NCBI RefSeq assembly: GCF_000769655.1
Contig: NZ_CP008887.1
Span: forward strand, 1 to 64,000
Length of the DNA: 64,000 bases
Direction of reading: 5' to 3'
Source of the DNA: Thermococcus eurythermalis
GTDB taxonomy: Archaea > Methanobacteriota_B > Thermococci > Thermococcales > Thermococcaceae
The position numbers were made by a program, and so were the translations under genes. The notes beneath the pieces are model-generated. The model was not told the origin of the DNA. It saw nothing but the letters and a program-made list of their open reading frames with translations, and did not search any database. Below, in pieces: positions 53,025 through 63,913 of this stretch; position 1 is the first letter of the stretch, and each line of letters begins with the position of its first letter.

Positions 53025-54177
53025 TCTCCTCACCCTCCTTTTCCTCCATCTGCTTCTGTTTCTTCACCTTGAACTCTATGCTGCGCCTCATCTTGGGGTC
53101 GAGTATGTCCCTAAGGGTGTCACCGAGGAGGTTCCATCCGAGGGCCACGATGAGTATCATGAAGCCCGAAAACGTGACTAGCCACCACTTCTCAGGGAAG
53201 TACTGGGAGCCGTCGTAGACTATCCTACCCCAATCCGCTATCGGCGGGGTCGCACCGAGACCGAGGAAGCTCAGGCCGGCCTCCATGAGGATAACGCCAC
53301 CGAAGTCGAGGGTTATGTAGACCAGTATCGGGCCCACGATGTTTGGTAGGATGTGCTTGAACATTATCGTCCTGGAGCTCAGTCCTATCGCCCTCGCCGC
53401 CTCAACGTAGAGCTTCTCCCTCTCCGTCAGAGTTGAACCCCTGGTTATCCTCGCATATGCCGGCCACCAGACTATGACCATCGCCAGTATGACCGCCAGC
53501 AGCTTTCCGAGGTTTCCTGCCTCCTGCGGCTCCAGCGCGAATATCCTGAGGAACAGGGTCTCGAAGAACTCGTGATTGCTGATGAAGGACTGCAACCTAT
53601 CCGGCAGGACGGCGGAGAACGCTATGGCAAGGATTAACGCCGGGAACGCAAGGAACATATCGGTTATACGCATTATGAGCTCGTCTATCTTTCCCCCGTA
53701 GTAGCCCGCAACAAGGCCAAGGATTATGCCGAGGGGCACTCCGAGGACTATGACTATGATTGATATCACGAACGACGTCCTTGCTCCGTAGAGGATTAGG
53801 CTCAGCAGGTCCCTACCGTAGTGGTCGGCACCGAGGGGATAGGTTATTGTCTTGTCGGCGAACGGCAAATACGCCTTGGTGCCGGGGGGCGCGAGGTAGG
53901 TGGTCATGTTCTCAAGGGCGGGGAAATAGCGGTAGCTCCACGGCGCAATGCTCGGTCCAAAGATGCCGAGGAAGATGAAAATCCCTATCAGGAAAAGGCC
54001 GATTAACCCGGGGGGCGAGCGGTTGAGGGCGTAGAGCATCAGCTTCCATTCTTCCATCTTCGAGCGGTTCTTATTCTTCCAGTCCTTTTTGAAGAGGGAT
54101 ATGAACGAGCCTATTGCATCGACGAGCTTGTCAGCGAGCCTGTCAAGAATCCCCTTCTTGTATTCTTCCTGCGTCAT
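53017..54177 (-). CDS. dppC: Dipeptide/oligopeptide ABC transporter permease
   Basis: 386 aa. A cytoplasmic N-terminal extension of about 55 residues precedes the OppC_N helix (SPPGLIGLFLIGIFIFLGIFG), then five helices with the EAA loop YVEAARAIGLSSRTIMFKHILPN. Larger than bacterial DppC by the N-terminal extension and a loop of about 45 residues within the membrane domain (LPDRLQSFISNHEFFETLFLR). Confidence 0.9.
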   Translation of the reverse strand: MTQEEYKKGILDRLADKLVDAIGSFISLFKKDWKNKNRSKMEEWKLMLYALNRSPPGLIGLFLIGIFIFLGIFGPSIAPWSYRYFPALENMTTYLAPPGTKAYLPFADKTITYPLGADHYGRDLLSLILYGARTSFVISIIVIVLGVPLGIILGLVAGYYGGKIDELIMRITDMFLAFPALILAIAFSAVLPDRLQSFISNHEFFETLFLRIFALEPQEAGNLGKLLAVILAMVIVWWPAYARITRGSTLTEREKLYVEAARAIGLSSRTIMFKHILPNIVGPILVYITLDFGGVILMEAGLSFLGLGATPPIADWGRIVYDGSQYFPEKWWLVTFSGFMILIVALGWNLLGDTLRDILDPKMRRSIEFKVKKQKQMEEKEGEENA

Positions 54178-54189
54178 GTCACCACCACC

Positions 54190-55191
54190 TCAGTACCTCA
54201 CCCTCGGGTCAACGACCGCGTACAGTATGTCCACTATCAGGTTGGTCGTCACGAAGATCAGGGCGAAGATGAAGGTTATCGCGACCACCGCCGGGAAGTC
54301 GAGGTTCCTTATGGCGTCCAGGACGTAGGAACCCATTCCAGGCAGTCCGAAGACGGTCTCGGTGATCGGAGTTCCTCCGAGCAGTCCGCCGAACTGAAGG
54401 CCCAAAACGGTCAGGATTGGGACGAGGGCGTTCTTCAGGGCGTGCCTGTATATCCTGAGCTTGGGGACGCCCTTCGCCTTGAGGAAGGCCACGTAGTCAC
54501 TGCTGAGGGCCTCAAGGAACGAGTTCCTCACGAACCTGGCGAGGACTCCAGAGCCGGTAAATCCAAGGGTGAGGCCCGGAAGCCAGAGCCTGTGGATGTG
54601 CTGGGCGAACGTCGAGAAGTCCCCCGTAAGGAGCGCGTCTATCATAGGGACGTGAGTTATCACACGTTCGGGTGGAGCCGGGAAGCCCGCCAGGGTTATG
54701 ACACGCCACTTGACGAAGAAGATGTACATGAGCATGTATCCCAGCCAGAATATGGGCATTGAAACACCGGTCAGGGCGAATATCCTAACCACGGTATCAA
54801 TCCACGTGTTCCTCTTGAGCGCGGCGAGTATACCGAGTGGAAGACCTATTATCAGGATGAAAAAGAACGCCACCAGCGTCAGCTCAAACGTTACCGGAAA
54901 CCTCTTTTCGATATCGTCAAATACGTAATTCGACGTCCTCGGGTCAACAATCTTGTTCCTAGCGAGCCCACTAACCAAAAACCAGTACTGCTCGTACCAG
55001 GGGTCGTCCATATGGTACTGCTCACGTATCCTCTGGATTGCATCAGGGGTAGCCTTTTCTCCACCCGCCCACGCCCTTGCGGGGTCGGCGGGGATGACAT
55101 AGGCGATAAGGAACACAATAAGAGTGACTCCAATTATTGTGGGTATAAACGTCAAGAGCCTCCTGACGAGGAACTTCTTAAGGTTGGCCAA
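54190..55191 (-). CDS. dppB: Dipeptide/oligopeptide ABC transporter permease
   Basis: 333 aa. Opens LKKFLVRRLLTFIPTIIGVTLIVFLIAYVIPADPARAW as in DppB/OppB, with the EAA loop YVAFLKAKGVPKLRIYRHALKNAL. Six helices. Follows dppA by 56 bp and is 12 bp upstream of dppC. Confidence 0.92.
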   Translation of the reverse strand: MANLKKFLVRRLLTFIPTIIGVTLIVFLIAYVIPADPARAWAGGEKATPDAIQRIREQYHMDDPWYEQYWFLVSGLARNKIVDPRTSNYVFDDIEKRFPVTFELTLVAFFFILIIGLPLGILAALKRNTWIDTVVRIFALTGVSMPIFWLGYMLMYIFFVKWRVITLAGFPAPPERVITHVPMIDALLTGDFSTFAQHIHRLWLPGLTLGFTGSGVLARFVRNSFLEALSSDYVAFLKAKGVPKLRIYRHALKNALVPILTVLGLQFGGLLGGTPITETVFGLPGMGSYVLDAIRNLDFPAVVAITFIFALIFVTTNLIVDILYAVVDPRVRY

Positions 55192-55247
55192 CTTTGCTCA
55201 CCCCCTTGCCGTGCATGTCGTTAGAAAATAGAAAAGAAATGGAAGCT

Positions 55248-57362
55248 TCATTCAGAGACGTTAACCTCAAGGCTCTTGAACTCGGTGGCACCGTAGAGGA
55301 ACGGGCCAACCCAGTTGTCGGAGTCGAGGTAGTCCGGAACCCATCCGACGACGTAGACGTCGTAGTCGCCGTGCTCGGTCTTGCTGAGGTAGGTCGGCCA
55401 GTTGTAGCTGTTCACGGTGACCTGGAAGCCGAGCTGGCTCCAGACGTTCTGTATGAGGGTCATAATCTTCTCACGGGCGGCGTTGCCCTCGTTGTAGATG
55501 AGCTCGATGGAGTACTTGCTCGGGTCAATCCCGGCCTCCTGGAGAAGTTGCTTGGCCTTGTTGATGTCGTAGGTGTACTTGGTGATGCCCTCCTCCATGT
55601 ATCCCGGCCACGGCTTGGGTATCGGGCCGTAGTTGGGCTCCAGGAGTCCCTGGTAGACGAGCTGCCTTATCTGGTCGTACGGAATGGCGTAGGCAAGGGC
55701 CTGCCTGACCTTCGGGTTGTTGAAGGGCTCCTTCTGGGTGTTGAAGACGAGGAACGTCAGAATCGGCTGGAGGATGTCGGTCTTAACGACCGAGTGGAAG
55801 CCGTTGAGCTCAAGGCCCTTCACGCTGTCCATCTTCTCAGGCGGTATCGCGACGACATCGGCAGTACCGGTCTTGAAGAGGTTTATCCTGGCCTGGGCGT
55901 CGTTGTTGATGACGTAGATGACGTACTTGTGACCTGGGCTGCCCGTGGCGTTCCAGTAGTGCGGGTTGTACTCGAGGACTATGTAGCTGTTCTCCTGGTA
56001 GTCCTTGACGTAGAACGGTCCGGTTCCAACGGGCTTCTGATGCATGAGCTGGTGGGTCGGGTCGTCCTTGCCGGACTGGAGGTAGTCCCACCACGCGCTC
56101 GGGTCGTGGCCGTTGTTGCTGGCCTGCAGGGCCTCTTGGTACTTGTCGCCGAGGAGGTACTCCATCGGGACGACGCTGAGGAACGGGTCAGCGAGGATGC
56201 TCAGAACCGGCGCGTACGGGTTCGGGAGGACGAGCTTGAAGACGCCCGCGGTCTCGCCGCTGTATCCGAAGAACTGCTTGAGCTCCTCAACGGAGTGGAT
56301 TTCCTTGACCTGACCGTTGAACTCGGCGATGAGCGGGTTGTCCTTGAGGTAGCCATCAAGCTCCTCCTCGCTAATCGCCGCCGAGTTGTTGACGTCCATA
56401 AAGCTGTCGACCATCCAGCTGACGCTGTGTCCGAGCCTCTCGACGCGGAGGAACGTGAAGGCCACATCGGTAGCGTCTATCGGGTAGGTCTTGTCGTTCC
56501 ACGGGTCATATGCTTTAACTCCACCGCGGATGAGGAAGTACCACTCGGTGCCCTCCTTGTTGTGGGCCCAGGCAACCGCCAGGTCGGGGCTGACGGTCTC
56601 GGTGTTCTCCTTCCAGTAGGTGACGAGGGTGTCGCCAATCTCGTGCCAGAGCTCCCATCCAAAGGTCTCGTAGGTCATTGCCGGGTCAAGGCTCTCCGGC
56701 CAGCCGATTGTGGCTATGACGTAGGTCTCAGGGTCGTTCTTGTAGTCCTTGATACCAATCTTGACTGAGGGGGCGTTCGAGTCCTCGCTGAGGAGGTCGT
56801 AGCGCTCGGCAAGGGTCGGGTGGTAGTAGCGGCCCTTCACCCAGTCCCAGTAGACACGGAGCTGCTTGTTCTGTCCGAGAATGGCCTCAGGCACAAGCTG
56901 GTTTCCGAGTATGTAGAGGGCCTTGAAGATTTCAGTTCTGACCTCGGGGTTGGTCTCGCGCCTCGCCGCTATGACGAGGGCATCAACATGCTCGTCCCTG
57001 AAGAACGCGGGGTTAATCGCACCGAATCCCTGGCCCTGCTCCATGAGGGTCTTGACATCGGGGGTGTTCTCCGTGTCAACCTCGTAGCTGACCCTTATGA
57101 CCTTCTTTCCTGAGGGAAGGTCCACCGTCGGTTCAGCCCCCTTAGGTCCGACAACAACTACGCTCTTATCGGTCGTGACGACATAGACTTTGCCCATCTC
57201 CAGGACGCCGGTCTGAGCTGGCTGTGACGAAGTTTCACCCGGCGAGGTCGTCTGCTGGGTGCCGGTTGTGGTTTCGCTTTCACCACCGATGCAGCCGCTG
57301 GCCACTGTCGAAAAAACAACCAAAAAAACAACCAGCATGGCTATTGTAGCTCTGCTTTTCAT
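55248..57362 (-). CDS. dppA: Peptide-binding lipoprotein, apparently circularly permuted
   Basis: 704 aa. Signal peptide with lipobox VASGC (Cys24), then a Thr/Gln-rich linker. Residues about 112-185 (NPAFFRDEHVDALVIAARRETNPEVRTEIFKALYILGNQ through WVKGRYYHP) read like the segment that normally closes SBP_bac_5 proteins. The usual N-terminus (VIATIGWPESLDPAMTYET) begins only near residue 215, and the protein stops abruptly after VVGWVPDYLDSDNWVGPFLYG. Binds peptides for DppBCDF. Start chosen by GAGGTGG and the signal peptide; a 49-codon upstream extension is rejected. Confidence 0.9.
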   Translation of the reverse strand: MKSRATIAMLVVFLVVFSTVASGCIGGESETTTGTQQTTSPGETSSQPAQTGVLEMGKVYVVTTDKSVVVVGPKGAEPTVDLPSGKKVIRVSYEVDTENTPDVKTLMEQGQGFGAINPAFFRDEHVDALVIAARRETNPEVRTEIFKALYILGNQLVPEAILGQNKQLRVYWDWVKGRYYHPTLAERYDLLSEDSNAPSVKIGIKDYKNDPETYVIATIGWPESLDPAMTYETFGWELWHEIGDTLVTYWKENTETVSPDLAVAWAHNKEGTEWYFLIRGGVKAYDPWNDKTYPIDATDVAFTFLRVERLGHSVSWMVDSFMDVNNSAAISEEELDGYLKDNPLIAEFNGQVKEIHSVEELKQFFGYSGETAGVFKLVLPNPYAPVLSILADPFLSVVPMEYLLGDKYQEALQASNNGHDPSAWWDYLQSGKDDPTHQLMHQKPVGTGPFYVKDYQENSYIVLEYNPHYWNATGSPGHKYVIYVINNDAQARINLFKTGTADVVAIPPEKMDSVKGLELNGFHSVVKTDILQPILTFLVFNTQKEPFNNPKVRQALAYAIPYDQIRQLVYQGLLEPNYGPIPKPWPGYMEEGITKYTYDINKAKQLLQEAGIDPSKYSIELIYNEGNAAREKIMTLIQNVWSQLGFQVTVNSYNWPTYLSKTEHGDYDVYVVGWVPDYLDSDNWVGPFLYGATEFKSLEVNVSE

Positions 57363-57375
57363 TAATACCCACCTC

Positions 57376-57407
57376 TGTACATCTAGGGCATTGTTATATA
57401 TGTACAT
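57376..57407 (-). promoter_or_regulatory. dpp operon promoter with repeated TGTACAT boxes
   Basis: A TATA element (TTATATA, 57394-57400) is flanked by two copies of TGTACAT (57376-57382, 57401-57407), each with palindromic core TGTACA. A further dyad ACACAA-TAG-TTGTGT is at 57461-57475. Arrangement suggests repressor and activator sites. Confidence 0.5.
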
Positions 57408-57587
57408 GCCAAATAATAAACCTTTCGAAATACAAATGGGGCCTAAACCCCAACTATCATACACAATAGTTGTGTTAAGTACAACATGCACCCAACTTGT
57501 GGGACTCAAGAATCTGTCCCGACTACGAAAAGCTTAAATGAACGGAACTCGCATTAGGAAATGAAGAAAATTCCGGCGGTGATACCC

Positions 57588-57827
57588 ATGGTTAGGGCGT
57601 ATGTTTTGTTGACAGTCGAAATTGGAAAAGTTGAGAGTGTGATTGAGGCACTCAAGCAGATACCCGGCGTCACCAAGGCGGACGCCGTGACCGGCCCCTA
57701 CGACGCCATAGTCCACATCGAGGCAAACGACCTCGGTGAGCTTACCAGGAAGATCCTCCACGACATCCACAACATCGACGGCGTCATAGACACTACCACT
57801 GCCATTGTCGTCGAGACGGAAGAGTGA
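57588..57827 (+). CDS. Stand-alone Lrp/AsnC ligand-binding (RAM) domain protein
   Basis: 79 aa. VRAYVLLTVEIGKVESVIEALKQIPGVTKADAVTGPYDAIVHIEANDLGELTRKILHDIHNIDGVIDTTT is the effector domain of Lrp/AsnC regulators without the DNA-binding half. Such proteins bind amino acids and may assemble with full-length Lrp proteins. ATG at 57588 after GGCGGTGATACCC. Stops directly against the convergent srp19 stop. Confidence 0.9.
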   Translation: MVRAYVLLTVEIGKVESVIEALKQIPGVTKADAVTGPYDAIVHIEANDLGELTRKILHDIHNIDGVIDTTTAIVVETEE

Positions 57828-58160
57828 CTACTTCCTCCTCTTCTTAGTCTTGCCCTTCTTGGGCTTTGTCCTTGAACGGAGTTCTCTAATCTTCTCCGCA
57901 ATCATTTTTAGGCTCTTCCCCTTTCCGTACTGGCTCTCAACCACAAGAAAGCCGTACGTCCTGAGCTCCTCGTCCAGGCCAGAAAGGCGGGGGTTAAGCT
58001 TGGTGTGGTCCTTCTCAACGACATTCATACCGAGAACTACGACGGCGTCTTCTATTTCAGAAAACCTGGGCGCCTCAACGGCGAGGTTCTTTGGGACGGC
58101 TCTCCCATACTTCCTGCTCAGCCTTGAGTCAAGCTCGCTCGGCCATACTACAAACCTCAT
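57828..58160 (-). CDS. srp19: Signal recognition particle 19 kDa protein
   Basis: 110 aa. MRFVVWPSELDSRLSRKYGRAVPKNLAVEAPRFSEIEDA and GFLVVESQYGKGKSLKMIAEKIRELR with a Lys/Arg tail identify SRP19, which binds SRP RNA helices 6 and 8 to allow SRP54 binding. ATG at 58160 after GGTGGGAAA. Confidence 0.93.
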   Translation of the reverse strand: MRFVVWPSELDSRLSRKYGRAVPKNLAVEAPRFSEIEDAVVVLGMNVVEKDHTKLNPRLSGLDEELRTYGFLVVESQYGKGKSLKMIAEKIRELRSRTKPKKGKTKKRRK

Positions 58161-58217
58161 TTTCCCACCCGACAAGGTTTAAAAGATTTGCAGTTAAAAA
58201 CCCTTTTGGTGAAGGGC

Positions 58218-58838
58218 ATGGCCATTAAAGACCTCAAAAAAGATGCACTCAGCCGTATGACGCCTGGGGACGTTGTTTTAATCGAGTACCAGTCACGAGA
58301 ACCCATAGAGAACCTCGCATGGGGCGAGCTCCTGCCCGCGATAGCCCCTGGTGGAGTGGTTGTGGTGGACTTCTTTGGGCTTGGCGAGATTCTGCTGAGG
58401 AAGTTCGTGAGAAAAGAAAATGTGGACTACTCTGCCACTCTGGAGATCCTCAGGAGCCTGAAAGTCGTGAAAGTTGGGCCCGGGACAGTGACCTACGGTG
58501 AAATCCTTGAGGATGTAGTGCCGAGCTACGACTCACACACATTCCTCAGGAACTACCACTCAATAATGAGCAAGATATCGAGGCTCCCACAGAAGCCGAA
58601 GTACATGGTGACCTTCGGGCTGAGCCACTACATTCACTTTTCCCCCGAGGACGCCGTTAAGGCGATTCTAACCGCCGTGAGCACAATCCCCGGCGAAGAC
58701 CTCATCATAATAAACTTCATCAACACGGATATCGTAGACCGCCCCCACCTGGCGATACTCGAAGAGCTGAGCACGGCGATAGTCGAGGTCTCCAAGGGGG
58801 AGTTCAAAGTCTACAAGGACGGTGGTATCGGTGATTGA
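58218..58838 (+). CDS. DUF257 family protein
   Basis: 206 aa. GDVVLIEYQSREPIENLAWGELLPAIAPGGVVVVDFFGLGEILLRKF and EDLIIINFINTDIVDRPHLAILEELSTAIVEV resemble DUF257, a family largely limited to Thermococcales with a RecA/KaiC-like fold lacking a Walker A loop. ATG at 58218 after GGTGAAGGGC. Its end overlaps the trmI start, so the two are coupled. Confidence 0.7.
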   Translation: MAIKDLKKDALSRMTPGDVVLIEYQSREPIENLAWGELLPAIAPGGVVVVDFFGLGEILLRKFVRKENVDYSATLEILRSLKVVKVGPGTVTYGEILEDVVPSYDSHTFLRNYHSIMSKISRLPQKPKYMVTFGLSHYIHFSPEDAVKAILTAVSTIPGEDLIIINFINTDIVDRPHLAILEELSTAIVEVSKGEFKVYKDGGIGD

Positions 58839-59592
58839 GAAAGGAAGCAGAGTCCTCCTCGTCGATAAGCGCGGGAAGCGCTACCTCGTGAAGGTGGAAG
58901 ACCGGGAGTTCCACACGGACCTCGGAATACTTAAACTGGGAGAACTCATTGGCAAGCCCTACGGGAGCAGGATAGAAACCCACAAAGGCGAGACCTTCGT
59001 TGCGCTCAAGCCGGACATCAACGATATAATAGCGAAGATGAAGAGGGGCCCCCAGATAGTGCACCCCAAGGACGCTGGTATAATAATAGCCTACGCAGGT
59101 ATCTCGCCGGGAGACACCATCATAGAGGCCGGCGCCGGGAGCGGTGCGCTGACCATATTCCTCGCGAACGCCGTGGGTCCCCAGGGCAGGGTCATAAGCT
59201 ACGAGGTCAGGAAGGACTTCTACGAGATAGCCAGAAAGAACATCGAGCTGGCAGGTTTTTCAGACAGGGTAACCATCAAAAACAAGAGCATATACGACGG
59301 AATAGACGAGGAGAGTGCCGACCATATAGTCCTTGACCTGCCCCAGCCGGAGAACGTCCTCCCCCACGCCGTTGATGTCCTGAAGCCCGGCGGCTACTTC
59401 GTAGCTTACACACCCTGTATGAACCAGGTCCACCGCTTCTTCCAGGCACTTCAAGAGTACAGAGATTACTTCATGAGGCCGAGGGTCGTTGAAGTCCTCG
59501 TAAGGGAGCACGAAGTAAAGAAAGAGTGCATGAGGCCGAAAACAACGATGCTGGCCCATACAGGTTACATAACTTTCCTCAGGAAGCTGTGA
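58831..59592 (+). CDS. trmI: tRNA (adenine-N1)-methyltransferase TrmI
   Basis: 253 aa, GTG start, the same length as the Pyrococcus abyssi enzyme that methylates A57 and A58 of tRNA. MKRGPQIVHPKDAGIIIAYAGISPGDTIIEAGAGSGALT includes SAM motif I (98-106); VLDLPQPENVLPHA and YFVAYTPCMNQV follow, and Cys residues at the PCMN and KKECMRPKT sites match the disulphide-forming pair of P. abyssi TrmI. Confidence 0.94.
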   Translation: MIEKGSRVLLVDKRGKRYLVKVEDREFHTDLGILKLGELIGKPYGSRIETHKGETFVALKPDINDIIAKMKRGPQIVHPKDAGIIIAYAGISPGDTIIEAGAGSGALTIFLANAVGPQGRVISYEVRKDFYEIARKNIELAGFSDRVTIKNKSIYDGIDEESADHIVLDLPQPENVLPHAVDVLKPGGYFVAYTPCMNQVHRFFQALQEYRDYFMRPRVVEVLVREHEVKKECMRPKTTMLAHTGYITFLRKL

Positions 59593-59845
59593 ATCCTTCT
59601 TTCCCCTCTTCTTCGTACGTGAAATAAGCAACGGCCCAACCAAGCAACATCAGGACCAGCGACTTGGGCAGGGGGTCGCTTCCAAGGAGTTCCCGAACAA
59701 ACGGAACCGTCCCGTAGAGGAGGGGCATGAACATGCCGAGCGACGCCACTATGACTGCAAGCATATAAACGAGCTTTTTCCCGGACATTCTCGACACCAC
59801 TGGTGGGTTTCTCGCGAGGTTAAAAAGGGTTTCTTTCAGCCCCAT
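59579..59845 (-). CDS. Small two-helix membrane protein
   Basis: 88 aa. Helices LVYMLAVIVASLGMFMPLLYG and SLVLMLLGWAVAYFTYEEE; N-terminal basic region. ATG at 59845 after GAAGGTGCCC. Its end overlaps the convergent trmI by 14 bp. Function unknown. Confidence 0.6.
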   Translation of the reverse strand: MGLKETLFNLARNPPVVSRMSGKKLVYMLAVIVASLGMFMPLLYGTVPFVRELLGSDPLPKSLVLMLLGWAVAYFTYEEEGKEGFTAS

Positions 59846-59896
59846 GGGCACCTTCCCGAAATCCCTTCGGAGTTATTAACTTTTGGTTAGGAACAG

Positions 59897-59907
59897 GTTT
59901 ATAAACA
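59897..59907 (+). promoter_or_regulatory. TATA box of sudBA operon
   Basis: GGTTTATAAAC about 65 bp upstream of the sudB ATG, giving a leader of about 38 nt with GGAGGTG. Confidence 0.6.
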
Positions 59908-59966
59908 CCACAGGTTTTGAACTACTTAGATGCTCATGTTTGAGCCTGTGTACGGAGGTGTGCATA

Positions 59967-62277
<2,311 letters not shown>

Positions 62278-62283
62278 GCCCTC

Positions 62284-62303
62284 AATTCTTTTCCCCTTCC
62301 CCC
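62284..62303 (+). terminator. Pyrimidine-rich terminator after sudA
   Basis: AATTCTTTTCCCCTTCCCCC follows the stop, between convergent genes. Confidence 0.45.
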
Positions 62304-62317
62304 TTAATATGCTCTTG

Positions 62318-63415
62318 TTACTTAAACACTGCCTCAAGCACCGGGTCTGGGATTTTATAATGAACGTTTCGGCCGTCCTTAACCTTCTGAAGGAAGGAGG
62401 AATCAACAAGCGCCTTCAAGAGCCTTGCCAGCACGCTGTCGACCACACTTTTACCCTCCTTCCGTTCGAGGTGCTCCTTTATCTCCTCCCAAGTGTTCTT
62501 TCCGCTCGCGACGGCACGCATTATTTCAAGGTAGCGTTTCCTCGCCAAAGGCCTCTTTGAGAGGAAGTTCTCAAACTCCTCCAGCGCGAGTCTCCTGGCC
62601 TCTTCAAAGACCTCCTCGACGACTTCTTCAGAGGGGCCCTTCTCAAGAACCCTCCTGCCAAAGAGAACGAGCCAACCTACGATGCCGTCGAGCCTCTCCA
62701 CCGCGGTCTCGATTAGCTCTTCTGGAGGGGAAAGTTCAACCTGCTCGAACCCCTTAATCAGAAAGTCCCTGCTCTGCTCCCGCGTGAACCTTGGGAGTGT
62801 AACCTCGTGGAAGTACCTGCCGTAGAGGGGCGCCCGGGGGTCGTCAACGCCGAGGTAGTCGTGGAGCAGGCCAACTTCAGAGCCTGTCATGACTATTCTC
62901 AGGTTCGAGTAGTCGTAGAGGTGAGCGATTAGGCCCGCGAACTCGCTCCCGACGGGGCCCCTCAGATACTGCACCTCATCGAAGGCCAGAACAACACCGT
63001 ATCTCTCAAGTTCCCGGAACAGCGCTATTAAGTCGGTTTTCTCCTCGCGCCAGGAGAGGTTGACGCCGAAGCTCAGAACTCGAAGGCCCGTTATGGCCCT
63101 TAGGTTTTCCTTGAGTTCCTCCCAGAGGTTGCGGTTCTCGCGGAAGAAAAGGTTTAGGGAGCTCTCTATCCGCTTGTAAACGTCCATTCTGGAGTTTGGA
63201 TTCACCCCCCTGAAGTCCACGAGGACGTAGGGAAGGCCGAGTTCGTTCAGCCCCACGAGGAGGAGGGAAGTCTTCCCCAACCTTCTGATTCCCGTGATGA
63301 CCGTGAGGGGGTTGTTCGAGCGGAGGGAGTTTTCAAAATCGCTCAGCTCCTTCTCACGGTCGTACAAATCCTCACGCTTTCTCTTTGGTCTCGTGTCAAA
63401 GTACAGAACTACCAC
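62318..63415 (-). CDS. Archaeal P-loop ATPase (PF01637-type)
   Basis: 365 aa. DREKELSDFENSLRSNNPLTVITGIRRLGKTSLLLVGL holds the Walker A variant GIRRLGKTS; VVLAFDEVQYLRGPVGSEF Walker B; IVMTGSEVGLLHDYLG sensor 1. C-terminal winged helix (YLEIMRAVASGKNTWEEIKEHLERKEGKSVVDSVLARLLKALVDSSFLQK). These STAND-like archaeal ATPases are expanded in hyperthermophiles; role unknown. GTG start with a TATA box about 30 bp upstream implies a leaderless mRNA. Confidence 0.85.
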   Translation of the reverse strand: MVVLYFDTRPKRKREDLYDREKELSDFENSLRSNNPLTVITGIRRLGKTSLLLVGLNELGLPYVLVDFRGVNPNSRMDVYKRIESSLNLFFRENRNLWEELKENLRAITGLRVLSFGVNLSWREEKTDLIALFRELERYGVVLAFDEVQYLRGPVGSEFAGLIAHLYDYSNLRIVMTGSEVGLLHDYLGVDDPRAPLYGRYFHEVTLPRFTREQSRDFLIKGFEQVELSPPEELIETAVERLDGIVGWLVLFGRRVLEKGPSEEVVEEVFEEARRLALEEFENFLSKRPLARKRYLEIMRAVASGKNTWEEIKEHLERKEGKSVVDSVLARLLKALVDSSFLQKVKDGRNVHYKIPDPVLEAVFK

Positions 63416-63419
63416 CCCA

Positions 63420-63451
63420 GTAGTTAACTACCGGGGCAGGAGTTATAAGGG
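63420..63451 (-). promoter_or_regulatory. Promoter and palindrome of the archaeal ATPase gene
   Basis: TATA element CCCTTATAACT (minus, 63441-63451) and a perfect 12-bp palindrome GTAGTTAACTAC (63420-63431) over the expected transcription start just before the GTG codon. Fits an operator. Confidence 0.5.
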
Positions 63452-63492
63452 TTTTGATGTTCTAAAGCTTGGAGAAGGAAGTTGCATGAGGT

Positions 63493-63822
63493 TTAACCCT
63501 TCAGCTTCAGCTCGCCCTCCTTTTCTATGGCCTTCAGCGTGGACTCCAGCCTGCTGAAGAGCGCCCGGAGGGCCTCCCCGGGGGCCTTGGCGTAGTAAAC
63601 GTAACCCAGCCAACCCCTGTTCACGAGGGTTCTCTCGACGAGGCCCAGCTCAAGGAGGTGCTTCAGCTTTTCCCTGACGATTCTCTCGGACAAGCCGAGG
63701 GTTTTCGCAATCTGCCTCGGCGTCAGTGACTCCCGCTGAAGGAGGGAGTAGATTTTTATCTCAGACTCACCGAGTTCAAAGGCCTTCAGGCTTTTCGAGA
63801 GGGCACGGAGCACATCCTCCAT
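63493..63822 (-). CDS. TrmB-like winged-helix regulator
   Basis: 109 aa. LSKSLKAFELGESEIKIYSLLQRESLTPRQIAKTLGLSERIVREKLKHLLELGLVERTLV is a TrmB-type winged helix; a short C-terminal helix region (ALRALFSRLESTLKAIEKEGEL) replaces the sugar-binding domain. Start at 63822. It precedes the ATPase gene on the same strand and may control it through the palindrome. Confidence 0.82.
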   Translation of the reverse strand: MEDVLRALSKSLKAFELGESEIKIYSLLQRESLTPRQIAKTLGLSERIVREKLKHLLELGLVERTLVNRGWLGYVYYAKAPGEALRALFSRLESTLKAIEKEGELKLKG

Positions 63823-63913
63823 CGGCAACCCCCTGAAGATTTTCCTTCATACCTATCCCCCAGTTAGTGAAAAGGTTTATAACGCTTTCTTCAAAGGGTG
63901 AGCGGTGGTAGTG

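Noticed and set aside
55194-56768. 524-codon open frame antisense to dppA
   Set aside because: Low-complexity Val/Leu/Glu/Asp sequence complementary to the peptide-binding lipoprotein; no ribosome site.
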